Shown in pieces: positions 12,858 through 25,100 of a stretch of 64,000 bases of DNA. The stretch comes from Auanema rhodensis. Lineage: Eukaryota > Nematoda > Chromadorea > Rhabditida > Rhabditidae. How positions within the stretch are numbered: the stretch's first letter is position 1; each line of letters begins with the position of its first letter. Below the pieces are notes generated by a model, which was not told where the DNA came from, searched no databases, and saw nothing but the letters and a program-made list of their open reading frames with translations. Made by a program: the position numbers and the translations under genes. The DNA lies in NCBI GenBank assembly GCA_964057225.1, contig OZ059897.1, positions 18,724,001-18,788,000 of the forward strand, in the 5' to 3' direction.

Positions 12858-12927
12858 GTGCATTTTTAAGCTAGCGCAAATCTGATAACACAGATCGACG
12901 CAGCTTAAAAATCCGCATCGAATGCAC
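12858..12927. repeat. 70-bp dyad symmetry (p222-291)
   Basis: From outside inward the paired segments are gtgca (p222-226) with tgcac (p287-291), tttttaagct (p227-236) with agcttaaaaa (p266-275), gcg (p238-240) with cgc (p263-265), and atctg (p244-248) with cagat (p255-259), around a 6-base loop. The right side has an extra 11 bases (p276-286) between the outer two stems. Most class-defining variants of the satellite fall in the two 10-bp arms, at p226-231 and p270-275. These changes mostly break pairing instead of restoring it. A role as cruciform, transcript fold or protein site cannot be decided from sequence alone. Confidence 0.7.
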
Positions 12928-13689
12928 TATACTACATTGAGAAACGCTTAATACAAAAATTAGTTATGATCGTTTGAAAAATGATGCATTAGTGTATGTT
13001 GAGTTTCCATGTACACTCAACATTGCTTCCAAAAACATTTTGACAAAAATTTTTTCGAAAAATTTCAAAATAATTTAGCAAAAAGTAGATGTTTTTAGAT
13101 TCCTTTTTTCAAGGCAAAAACGATGGACAATGTTATTCAACGAAAAAATTATTTCTTCAGGGTGAAAATCGAGGATATAAGTGTGAACTTATATCAGTTG
13201 ATATCTCGGTGCATTTTTAAGCTAGCGCAAATCTGATAACACAGATCGACGCAGCTTAAAAATCCGGATCGAATGCACTATACTACATTAAGAAACACTT
13301 GATACAAAAATTAGTTATGATCGTTTGAAAAATGATGCATTAGTGTATGTTGAGTTTCCATGTACACTCAACATTGCTTCCAAAAACATTTTGACAAAAA
13401 TTTTTTCGAAAAATTTCAAAATAATTTAGCAAAAAGTAGATGTTTTTAGATTCCATTTTTCAAGGCAAAGACGATGGACAATGTTATTCAACGAAAAAAT
13501 TAATTCTTCAGAGTGAAAATCGAGGATATAAGTGTGAACTTATATCAGTTGATATCTCGGTGCATTTTTAAGCTAGCGCAAATCTGATAACACAGATCGA
13601 CGCAGCTTAAAAATCCGCATCGAATGCACTATACTACATTAAGAAACGCTTGATACAAAAATTAGTTATGATCGTTTGAAAAATGATGC

Positions 13690-15795
13690 ATTAGTGTATG
13701 TTGAGTTTCCATGTACACTCAACATTGCTTCCAAAAACATTTTGACAAAAATTTTTTCGAAAAATTTCAAAATAATTTAGCAAAAAGTAGATGTTTTTAG
13801 ATTCCATTTTTCAAGGCAAAGACGATGGACAATGTTATTCAACGAAGAAATTAATTCTTCAGGGTGAAAATCGAGGATATAAGTGTGAACTTATATCAGT
13901 TGATATCTCGGTGCATTTTTAAGCTAGCGCAAATCTGATAACACAGATCGACGCAGCTTAAAAATCCGCATCGAATGCACTATACTACATTGAGAAACGC
14001 GTGATACAAAAATTAGTTATGATCGTTTGAAAAATGATGCATTAGTGTATGTTGAGTTTCCATGTACACTCAACATTGCTTCCAAAAACATTTTGACAAA
14101 AATTTTTTCGAAAAATTTCAAAATAATTTAGCAAAAAGTAGATGTTTTTAGATTCCTTTTTTCAAGGCAAAGACGATGGACAATGTTATTCAACGAAAAA
14201 ATTATTTCTTCAGGGTGAAAATCGAGGATATAAGTGTGAACTTATATCAGTTGATATCTCGGTGCATTTTTAAGCTAGCGCAAATCTGATAACACAGATC
14301 GACGCAGCTTAAAAATCCGCATCGAATGCACTATACTACATTGAAAAACGCTTGATACAAAAATTAGTTATGATCGTTTGAAAAATGATGCATTAGTGTA
14401 TGCTGAGTTTCCATGTACACTCAACATTGCTTCCAAAAACATTTCGACAAAAATTTTTTCGAAAAATTTCAAAATAATTTAGCAAAACGTAGATGTTTTT
14501 AGATTCCATTTCTCAAGGCAAAGACGATAGACAATGTTATTCAACGAAAAAATTAATTCTTCAGGGTGAAAATCGAGGGTATAAGTGTGAACTTATATCA
14601 GTTGATATCTCGGTGCATTTTTAAGCTAGCGCAAATCTGATAACACAGATCGACGCAGCTTAAAAATCCGCATCGAATGCACTATACTACATTGAGAAAC
14701 GCTTAATACAAAAATTAGTTATGATCGTTTGAAAAATGATGCATTAGTGTATGTTGAGTTTCCATGTACACTCAACATTGCTTCCAAAAACATTTTGACA
14801 AAAATTTTTTCGAAAAATTTCAAAATAATTTAGCAAAAAGTAGATGTTTTTAGATTCCATTTTTCAAGGCAAAGACGATGGACAATGTTATTCAACGAAG
14901 AAATTAATTCTTCAGGGTGAAAATCGAGGATATAAGTGTGAACTTATATCAGTTGATATCTCGGTGCATTTTTAAGCTAGCGCAAATCTGATAACACAGA
15001 TCGACGCAGCTTAAAAATCCGCATCGAATGCACTATACTACATTGAGAAACGCGTGATACAAAAATTAGTTATGATCGTTTGAAAAATGATGCATTAGTG
15101 TATGTTGAGTTTCCATGTACACTCAACATTGCTTCCAAAAACATTTTGACAAAAATTTTTTCGAAAAATTTCAAAATAATTTAGCAAAAAGTAGATGTTT
15201 TTAGATTCCTTTTTTCAAGGCAAAGACGATGGACAATGTTATTCAACGAAAAAATTATTTCTTCAGGGTGAAAATCGAGGATATAAGTGTGAACTTATAT
15301 CAGTTGATATCTCGGTGCATTTTTAAGCTAGCGCAAATCTGATAACACAGATCGACGCAGCTTAAAAATCCGCATCGAATGCACTATACTACATTGAAAA
15401 ACGCTTGATACAAAAATTAGTTATGATCGTTTGAAAAATGATGCATTAGTGTATGCTGAGTTTCCATGTACACTCAACATTGCTTCCAAAAACATTTCGA
15501 CAAAAATTTTTTCGAAAAATTTCAAAATAATTTAGCAAAACGTAGATGTTTTTAGATTCCATTTCTCAAGGCAAAGACGATAGACAATGTTATTCAACGA
15601 AAAAATTAATTCTTCAGGGTGAAAATCGAGGGTATAAGTGTGAACTTATATCAGTTGATATCTCGGTGCATTTTTAAGCTAGCGCAAATCTGATAACACA
15701 GATCGACGCAGCTTAAAAATCCGCATCGAATGCACTATACTACATTGAGAAACGCTTAATACAAAAATTAGTTATGATCGTTTGAAAAATGATGC
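13690..15795 (+). repeat. Tandem duplication of a 3-monomer unit (monomers 40-42 and 43-45)
   Basis: Monomers 40-42 (13690-14742) and 43-45 (14743-15795) match at every marker seen: 'gaagaa' with 'gcgtg', then T117 with 'ttgaaaaacg', then a very distinctive copy with 'tgctgag', 'tttcgac', 'aaaacgtag', 'tttctcaag', 'gatagac' and 'gagggtata'. The related copy at 42823-43875 has this 3-monomer unit only once, so the extra 1053 bases are a gain here or a loss there. Confidence 0.9.
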
Positions 15796-17550
15796 ATTAG
15801 TGTATGTTGAGTTTCCATGTACACTCAACATTGCTTCCAAAAACATTTTGACAAAAATTTTTTCGAAAAATTTCAAAATAATTTAGCAAAAAGTAGATGT
15901 TTTTAGATTCCTTTTTTCAAGGCAAAAACGATGGACAATGTTATTCAACGAAAAAATTATTTCTTCAGGGTGAAAATCGAGGATATAAGTGTGAACTTAT
16001 ATCAGTTGATATCTCGGTGCATTTTTAAGCTAGCGCAAATCTGATAACACAGATCGACGCAGCTTAAAAATCCGGATCGAATGCACTATACTACATTAAG
16101 AAACACTTGATACAAAAATTAGTTATGATCGTTTGAAAAATGATGCATTAGTGTATGTTGAGTTTCCATGTACACTCAACATTGCTTCCAAAAACATTTT
16201 GACAAAAATTTTTTCGAAAAATTTCAAAATAATTTAGCAAAAAGTAGATGTTTTAAGATTTCATTTTTCAAGGCGAAGACGATGGACAATGTTATTCAAC
16301 GAAAAAATTAATTCTTCAGGGTGAAAATCGAGGATATAAGTGTGAACTTATATCAGTTGATATCTCGGTGCATTTTTAAGCTAGCGCAAATCTGATAACA
16401 CAGATCGACGCAACTTAAAAATCCGCATCGAATGCACTATACTACATTGAGAAACGCTTAATACAAAAATTAGTTATGATCGTTTGAAAAATGATGCATT
16501 AGTGTATGTTGAGTTTCCATGTACACTCAACATTGCTTCCAAAAACATTTTGACAAAAATTTTTTCGAAAAATTTCAAAATAATTTAGCAAAAAGTAGAT
16601 GTTTTTAGATTCCATTTTTCAAGGCAAAGACGATGGACAATGTTATTCAACGAAAAAATTATTTCTTCAGGGTGAAAATCGAGGATATAAGTGTGAACTT
16701 ATATCAGTTGATATCTCGGTGCATTTTTAAGCTAGCGCAAATCTGATAACACAGATCGACGCAGCTTAAAAATCCGCATCGAATGCACTATACTACATTG
16801 AGAAACGCTTAATACAAAAATTAGTTATGATCGTTCGAAAAATGATGCATTAGTGTATGTTGAGTTTCCATGTACACTCAACATTGCTTCCAAAAACATT
16901 TTGACAAAAATTTTTTCGAAAAATTTCAAAATAATTTAGCAAAAAATAGATGTTTTTAGATTCCATTTTTCAAGGCAAAGACGATGGACAATGTTATTCA
17001 ACGAAAAAATTAATTCTTCAGGGTGAAAATCGAGGATATAAGTGTGAACTTATATCAGTTGATATCTCGGTGCATTTTTAAGCTAGCGCAAATCTGATAA
17101 CACAGATCGACGCAGCTTAAAAATCCGCATCGAATGCACTATACTACATTGAGAAACGCTTAATACAAAAATTAGTTATGATCGTTTGAAAAATGATGCA
17201 TTAGTGTATGTTGAGTTTCCATGTACACTCAACATTGCTTCCAAAAACATTTTGACAAAAATTTTTTCGAAAAATTTCAAAATAATTTAGCAAAAAGTAG
17301 ATGTTTTAAGATTCCATTTTTCAAGGCAAAGACGATGGACAATGTTATTCAACGAAAAAATTAATTCTTCAGGGTGAAAATCGAGGATATAAGTGTGAAC
17401 TTATATCAGTTGATATCTCGGTGCATTTTAAAGCTAGCGCAAATCTGATAACACAGATCGACGCAGCTCAAAAATCCGCATCGAATGCACTATATTACAT
17501 TGAGAAAAGCTTAATACAAAAATTAGTTATGATCGTTTGAAAAATGATGC
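15796..17550 (+). repeat. 5-monomer tail of the duplicated segment (monomers 46-50)
   Basis: Monomer 46 repeats the 'ccggatcg' class of monomer 38. Monomer 47 has 'ttttaagatttc', 'ggcgaagac' and 'gcaactta'. Monomer 48 has 'gatcgttcg', monomer 49 'aaaaaatag', and monomer 50 the combination 'ttttaaagc', 'gctcaaaaat', 'ctatattac' and 'aaaagctta'. The same five copies lie at 43876-45630, 28,080 bases (80 monomers) away. The match ends shortly after 17,580. Confidence 0.88.
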
Positions 17551-18252
17551 ATTAGTGTATGTTGAGTTTCCATGTACACTCAACATTGCTTCCAAAAACA
17601 TTTTGACAAAAATTTTTTCGAAAAATTTCAAAATAATTTAGCGAAAAGTAGATGTTTTTAGATTCCATTTTTCAAGGCAAAGACGATGGACAATGTTATT
17701 CAACGAAAAAATTAATTCTTCAGGGTGAAAATCGAGGATATAAGTGTGAACTTATATCAGTTGATATCTCGGTGCATTTTTAAGCTAGCGCAAATCTGAT
17801 AACACAGATCGACGCAGCTTAAAAATCCGCATCGAATGCACTATACTACATTGAGAAACGCTTGATACAAAAATTAGTTATGATCGTTTGAAAAATGATG
17901 CATTAGTGTATGTTGAGTTTCCATGTACACTCAACATTGCTTCCAAAAACATTTTGACAAAAATTTTTTCGAAAAATTTCAAAATAATTTAGCAAAAAGT
18001 AGATGTTTTTAGATTCCATTTTTCAAGGCAAAGACGATGGACAATGTTATTCAACGAAAAAATTAATTCTTCAGGGTGAAAATCGAGGATATAAGTGTGA
18101 ACTTATATCAGTTGATATCTCGGTGCATTTTAAAGCTAGCGCAAATCTGATAACACAGATCGACGCAGCTCAAAAATCCGCATCGAATGCACTATATTAC
18201 ATTGAGAAAAGCTTAATACAAAAATTAGTTATGATCGTTTGAAAAATGATGC
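17551..18252 (+). repeat. Alternating G93 and AAA/CAA-class monomers (51-52), including a chimera
   Basis: Monomers 50, 52 and 54 belong to the class with 'ttttaaagc' and 'gctcaaaaat', alternating with p93-G monomers 51, 53 and 55. Monomer 52 (17902-18252) differs from 50, 54, 65 and 130 by having T at p109, so its 5' part is of another class. As a result it is open in one frame for 79 codons (18003-18242). That frame is interrupted by TAA in the other members of its class. I regard the open frame as non-coding. Confidence 0.75.
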
Positions 18253-21200
18253 ATTAGTGTATGTTGAGTTTCCATGTACACTCAACATTGCTTCCAAAAA
18301 CATTTTGACAAAAATTTTTTCGAAAAATTTCAAAATAATTTAGCGAAAAGTAGATGTTTTTAGATTCCATTTTTCAAGGCAAAGACGATGGACAATGTTA
18401 TTCAACGAAAAAATTAATTCTTCAGGGTGAAAATCGAGGATATAAGTGTGAACTTATATCAGTTGATATCTCGGTGCATTTTTAAGCTAGCGCAAATCTG
18501 ATAACACAGATCGACGCAGCTTAAAAATCCGCATCGAATGCACTATACTACATTGAGAAACGCTTAATACAAAAATTAGTTATGATCGTTTGAAAAATGA
18601 TGCATTAGTGTATGTTGAGTTTCCATGTACACTCAACATTGCTTCCAAAAACATTTTGACAAAAATTTTTTCGAAAAATTTCAAAATAATTTAGCAAAAA
18701 GTAGATGTTTTAAGATTCCATTTTTCAAGGCAAAGACGATGGACAATGTTATTCAACGAAAAAATTAATTCTTCAGGGTGAAAATCGAGGATATAAGTGT
18801 GAACTTATATCAGTTGATATCTCGGTGCATTTTAAAGCTAGCGCAAATCTGATAACACAGATCGACGCAGCTCAAAAATCCGCATCGAATGCACTATATT
18901 ACATTGAGAAAAGCTTAATACAAAAATTAGTTATGATCGTTTGAAAAATGATGCATTAGTGTATGTTGAGTTTCCATGTACACTCAACATTGCTTCCAAA
19001 AACATTTTGACAAAAATTTTTTCGAAAAATTTCAAAATAATTTAGCGAAAAGTAGATGTTTTTAGATTCCATTTTTCAAGGCAAAGACGATGGACAATGT
19101 TATTCAACGAAAAAATTAATTCTTCAGGGTGAAAATCGAGGATATAAGTGTGAACTTATATCAGTTGATATCTCGGTGCATTTTTAAGCTAGCGCAAATC
19201 TGATAACACAGATCGACGCAGCTTAAAAATCCGCATCGAATGCACTATCCTACATTAAGAAACGCTTGATACAAAAATTAGTTATGATCGTTTGAAAAAT
19301 GATGCATTAGTGTATGTTGAGTTTCCATGTACACTCAACATTGCTTCCAAAAACATTTTGACAAAAATTTTTTCGAAAAATTTCAAAATAATTTAGCAAA
19401 AAGTAGATGTTTTTAGATTCCATTTTTCAAGGCAAAGACGATGGACAATGTTATTCAACGAAAAAATTAATTCTTCAGGGTGAAAATCGAGGATATAAGT
19501 GTGAACTTATATCAGTTGATATCTCGGTGCATTTTTAAGCTAGCGCAAATCTGATAACACAGATCGACGCAGCTTAAAAATCCGCATCGAATGCACTATC
19601 CTACATTAAGAAACGCTTGATACAAAAATTAGTTATGATCGTTTGAAAAATGATGCATTAGTGTATGTTGAGTTTCCATGTACACTCAACATTGCTTCCA
19701 AAAACATTTTGACAAAAATTTTTTCGAAAAATTTCAAAATAATTTAGCGAAAAGTAGATGTTTTTAGATTCCATTTTTCAAGGCAAAGACGATGGACAAT
19801 GTTATTCAACGAAAAAATTAATTCTTCAGGGTGAAAATCGAGGATATAAGTGTGAACTTATATCAGTTGATATCTCGGTGCATTTTTAAGCTAGCGCAAA
19901 TCTGATAACACAGATCGACGCAGCTTAAAAATCCGCATCGAATGCACTATACTACATTAAGAAACGCTTGATACAAAAATTAGTTATGATCGTTTGAAAA
20001 ATGATGCATTAGTGTATGTTGAGTTTCCATGTACACTCAACATTGCTTCCAAAAACATTTTGACAAAAATTTTTTCGAAAAATTTCAAAATAATTTAGCG
20101 AAAAGTAGATGTTTTTAGATTCCATTTTTCAAGGCAAAGACGATGGACAATGTTATTCAACGAAAAAATTAATTCTTCAGGGTGAAAATCGAGGATATAA
20201 GTGTGAACTTATATCAGTTGATATCTCGGTGCATTTTTAAGCTAGCGCAAATCTGATAACACAGATCGACGCAGCTTAAAAATCCGCATCGAATGCACTA
20301 TACTACATTGAGAAACGCTTGATACAAAAATTAGTTATGATCGTTTGAAAAATGATGCATTAGTGTATGTTGAGTTTCCATGTACACTCAACATTGCTTC
20401 CAAAAACATTTTGACAAAAATTTTTTCGAAAAATTTCAAAATAATTTAGCAAAAAGTAGATGTTTTTAGATTCCATTTTTCAAGGCAAAGACGATGGACA
20501 ATGTTATTCAACGAAAAAATTAATTCTTCAGGGTGAAAATCGAGGATATAAGTGTGAACTTATATCAGTTGATATCTCGGTGCATTTTTAAGCTAGCGCA
20601 AATCTGATAACACAGATCGACGCAGCTTCAAACTCCGCATCGAATGCACTATACTACATTGAGAAACGCTTAATACAAAAATTAGTTATGATCGTTTGAA
20701 AAATGATGCATTAGTGTATGTTGAGTTTCCATGTACACTCAACATTGCTTCCAAAAACATTTTGACAAAAATTTTTTCGAAAAATTTCAAAATAATTTAG
20801 CGAAAAGTAGATGTTTTTAGATTCCATTTTTCAAGGCAAAGACGATGGACAATGTTATTCAACGAAAAAATTAATTCTTCAGGGTGAAAATCGAGGATAT
20901 AAGTGTGAACTTATATCAGTTGATATCTCGGTGCATTTTTAAGCTAGCGCAAATCTGATAACACAGATCGACGCAGCTTCAAACTCCGCATCGAATGCAC
21001 TATACTACATTGAGAAACGCTTAATACAAAAATTAGTTATGATCGTTTGAAAAATGATGCATTAGTGTATGTTGAGTTTCCATGTACACTCAACATTGCT
21101 TCCAAAAACATTTTGACAAAAATTTTTTCGAAAAATTTCAAAATAATTTAGCGAAAAGTAGATGTTTTTAGATTCCATTTTTCAAGGCAAAGACGATGGA

Positions 21201-22113
21201 CAATGTTATTCAACGAAAAAATTAATTCTTCAGGGTGAAAATCGAGGATATAAGTGTGAACTTATATCAGTTGATATCTCGGTGCATTTTTAAGCTAGCG
21301 CAAATCTGATAACACAGATCGACGCAGCTTAAAAATCCGCATCGAATGCACTATACTACATTGAGAAACGCTTGATACAAAAATTAGTTATGATCGTTTG
21401 AAAAATGATGCATTAGTGTATGTTGAGTTTCCATGTACACTCAACATTGCTTCCAAAAACATTTTGACAAAAATTTTTTCGAAAAATTTCAGAATAATTT
21501 AGCGAAAAGTAGATGTTTTTAGATTCCATTTTTCAAGGCAAAGACGATGGACAATGTTATTCAACGAAAAAATTAATTCTTCAGGGTGAAAATCGAGGAT
21601 ATAAGTGTGAACTTATATCAGTTGATATCTCGGTGCATTTTTAAGCTAGCGCAAATCTGATAACACAGATCGACGCAGCTTAAAAATCCGCATCGAATGC
21701 ACTATACTACATTGAGAAACGCTTGATACAAAAATTAGTTATGATCGTTTGAAAAATGATGCATTAGTGTATGTTGAGTTTCCATGTACACTCAACATTG
21801 CTTCCAAAAACATTTTGACAAAAATTTTTTCGAAAAATTTCAAAATAATTTAGCAAAAAGTAGATGTTTTTAGATTCCATTTTTCAAGGCAAAGACGATG
21901 GACAATGTTATTCAACGAAAAAATTAATTCTTCAGGGTGAAAATCGAGGATATAAGTGTGAACTTATATCAGTTGATATCTCGGTGCATTTTTAAGCTAG
22001 CGCAAATCTGATAACACAGATCGACGCAGCTTCAAACTCCGCATCGAATGCACTATACTACATTGAGAAACGCTTAATACAAAAATTAGTTATGATCGTT
22101 TGAAAAATGATGC
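18253..22113 (+). repeat. 11-mer version of the 12-mer HOR (monomers 53-63)
   Basis: The order is plain G93, the 'ttttaaagc' class, a C295 copy with G93, a C295 copy with A93, G93/attaag, plain, A93/'caaactcc', G93/'caaactcc', two plain G93 copies (the second with a private 'tttcagaata'), then A93/'caaactcc'. The next block repeats this with one extra monomer. The missing copy is explained by monomer 55 (18955-19305), which joins a G93 front to a C295/attaag rear. Confidence 0.87.
18955..19305 (+). repeat. Chimeric monomer 55
   Basis: The front has G at p93 like monomer 66, and the rear has C at p295 and 'attaag' like monomer 67. In the adjacent 12-mer these two are separate neighbours. A single unequal exchange in register between p94 and p294 would remove one monomer and leave this hybrid. 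Only a few markers support it, so independent point changes remain possible. Confidence 0.65.
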
Positions 22114-25100
22114 ATTAGTGTATGTTGAGTTTCCATGTACACTCAACATTGCTTCCAAAAACATTTTGACAAAAATTTTTTCGAAAAATTTCAAAATAAT
22201 TTAGCGAAAAGTAGATGTTTTTAGATTCCATTTTTCAAGGCAAAGACGATGGACAATGTTATTCAACGAAAAAATTAATTCTTCAGGGTGAAAATCGAGG
22301 ATATAAGTGTGAACTTATATCAGTTGATATCTCGGTGCATTTTTAAGCTAGCGCAAATCTGATAACACAGATCGACGCAGCTTAAAAATCCGCATCGAAT
22401 GCACTATACTACATTGAGAAACGCTTAATACAAAAATTAGTTATGATCGTTTGAAAAATGATGCATTAGTGTATGTTGAGTTTCCATGTACACTCAACAT
22501 TGCTTCCAAAAACATTTTGACAAAAATTTTTTCGAAAAATTTCAAAATAATTTAGCAAAAAGTAGATGTTTTAAGATTCCATTTTTCAAGGCAAAGACGA
22601 TGGACAATGTTATTCAACGAAAAAATTAATTCTTCAGGGTGAAAATCGAGGATATAAGTGTGAACTTATATCAGTTGATATCTCGGTGCATTTTAAAGCT
22701 AGCGCAAATCTGATAACACAGATCGACGCAGCTCAAAAATCCGCATCGAATGCACTATATTACATTGAGAAAAGCTTAATACAAAAATTAGTTATGATCG
22801 TTTGAAAAATGATGCATTAGTGTATGTTGAGTTTCCATGTACACTCAACATTGCTTCCAAAAACATTTTGACAAAAATTTTTTCGAAAAATTTCAAAATA
22901 ATTTAGCGAAAAGTAGATGTTTTTAGATTCCATTTTTCAAGGCAAAGACGATGGACAATGTTATTCAACGAAAAAATTAATTCTTCAGGGTGAAAATCGA
23001 GGATATAAGTGTGAACTTATATCAGTTGATATCTCGGTGCATTTTTAAGCTAGCGCAAATCTGATAACACAGATCGACGCAGCTTAAAAATCCGCATCGA
23101 ATGCACTATACTACATTGAGAAACGCTTGATACAAAAATTAGTTATGATCGTTTGAAAAATGATGCATTAGTGTATGTTGAGTTTCCATGTACACTCAAC
23201 ATTGCTTCCAAAAACATTTTGACAAAAATTTTTTCGAAAAATTTCAAAATAATTTAGCAAAAAGTAGATGTTTTTAGATTCCATTTTTCAAGGCAAAGAC
23301 GATGGACAATGTTATTCAACGAAAAAATTAATTCTTCAGGGTGAAAATCGAGGATATAAGTGTGAACTTATATCAGTTGATATCTCGGTGCATTTTTAAG
23401 CTAGCGCAAATCTGATAACACAGATCGACGCAGCTTAAAAATCCGCATCGAATGCACTATCCTACATTAAGAAACGCTTGATACAAAAATTAGTTATGAT
23501 CGTTTGAAAAATGATGCATTAGTGTATGTTGAGTTTCCATGTACACTCAACATTGCTTCCAAAAACATTTTGACAAAAATTTTTTCGAAAAATTTCAAAA
23601 TAATTTAGCAAAAAGTAGATGTTTTTAGATTCCATTTTTCAAGGCAAAGACGATGGACAATGTTATTCAACGAAAAAATTAATTCTTCAGGGTGAAAATC
23701 GAGGATATAAGTGTGAACTTATATCAGTTGATATCTCGGTGCATTTTTAAGCTAGCGCAAATCTGATAACACAGATCGACGCAGCTTAAAAATCCGCATC
23801 GAATGCACTATCCTACATTAAGAAACGCTTGATACAAAAATTAGTTATGATCGTTTGAAAAATGATGCATTAGTGTATGTTGAGTTTCCATGTACACTCA
23901 ACATTGCTTCCAAAAACATTTTGACAAAAATTTTTTCGAAAAATTTCAAAATAATTTAGCGAAAAGTAGATGTTTTTAGATTCCATTTTTCAAGGCAAAG
24001 ACGATGGACAATGTTATTCAACGAAAAAATTAATTCTTCAGGGTGAAAATCGAGGATATAAGTGTGAACTTATATCAGTTGATATCTCGGTGCATTTTTA
24101 AGCTAGCGCAAATCTGATAACACAGATCGACGCAGCTTAAAAATCCGCATCGAATGCACTATACTACATTAAGAAACGCTTGATACAAAAATTAGTTATG
24201 ATCGTTTGAAAAATGATGCATTAGTGTATGTTGAGTTTCCATGTACACTCAACATTGCTTCCAAAAACATTTTGACAAAAATTTTTTCGAAAAATTTCAA
24301 AATAATTTAGCGAAAAGTAGATGTTTTTAGATTCCATTTTTCAAGGCAAAGACGATGGACAATGTTATTCAACGAAAAAATTAATTCTTCAGGGTGAAAA
24401 TCGAGGATATAAGTGTGAACTTATATCAGTTGATATCTCGGTGCATTTTTAAGCTAGCGCAAATCTGATAACACAGATCGACGCAGCTTAAAAATCCGCA
24501 TCGAATGCACTATACTACATTGAGAAACGCTTGATACAAAAATTAGTTATGATCGTTTGAAAAATGATGCATTAGTGTATGTTGAGTTTCCATGTACACT
24601 CAACATTGCTTCCAAAAACATTTTGACAAAAATTTTTTCGAAAAATTTCAAAATAATTTAGCAAAAAGTAGATGTTTTTAGATTCCATTTTTCAAGGCAA
24701 AGACGATGGACAATGTTATTCAACGAAAAAATTAATTCTTCAGGGTGAAAATCGAGGATATAAGTGTGAACTTATATCAGTTGATATCTCGGTGCATTTT
24801 TAAGCTAGCGCAAATCTGATAACACAGATCGACGCAGCTTCAAACTCCGCATCGAATGCACTATACTACATTGAGAAACGCTTAATACAAAAATTAGTTA
24901 TGATCGTTTGAAAAATGATGCATTAGTGTATGTTGAGTTTCCATGTACACTCAACATTGCTTCCAAAAACATTTTGACAAAAATTTTTTCGAAAAATTTC
25001 AAAATAATTTAGCGAAAAGTAGATGTTTTTAGATTCCATTTTTCAAGGCAAAGACGATGGACAATGTTATTCAACGAAAAAATTAATTCTTCAGGGTGAA

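Larger units (their letters stand above)
12637..12987 (+). repeat. Reference monomer (majority type, monomer 37)
   Basis: This copy carries the commonest base at nearly every diagnostic position: A at p93, T at p109, A at p117, G at p138, A at p165, five Ts at p227-231, TAA at p270-272, A at p295, G at p303 and A at p314. It is used here to place the internal features. It holds 12 CpG dinucleotides against about 9 expected from its base content, so there is no CpG depletion. I see no convincing relation between its two halves, so the 351-bp unit does not look like a simple dimer of a shorter repeat. Confidence 0.9.
11584..13689 (+). repeat. 6-mer segment with gcgtg marker (monomers 34-39), copy 1
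   Basis: It begins with a monomer carrying 'gaagaaatt' and 'acgcgtgata' and ends with one carrying 'cagagtgaaa'. Monomer 38 has three private markers together: 'ggcaaaaacg', 'ccggatcg' and 'aagaaacactt'. The same six monomers, in order, occupy 40717-42822 (shift 29,133 bases). Confidence 0.87.

Noticed and set aside
12880-12910. Hammerhead ribozyme in the ctgataacacagatcgac region
   Set aside because: Some satellites encode hammerheads, but the CTGATGA core is absent here, and its reverse complement was not seen elsewhere in the monomer.
12858-12927. Compensatory base changes supporting a conserved RNA stem
   Set aside because: Linked changes in the two arms were checked pair by pair. Apart from one G-T wobble (p231/p271) they create mismatches, so they do not support a conserved stem.
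18003-18242. 79-residue open reading frame
   Set aside because: It lies wholly inside a satellite monomer, is preceded at once by an in-frame TAG, is closed in nearly every other copy, and I recognise no domain. Kept only as a finding about linked stop losses.
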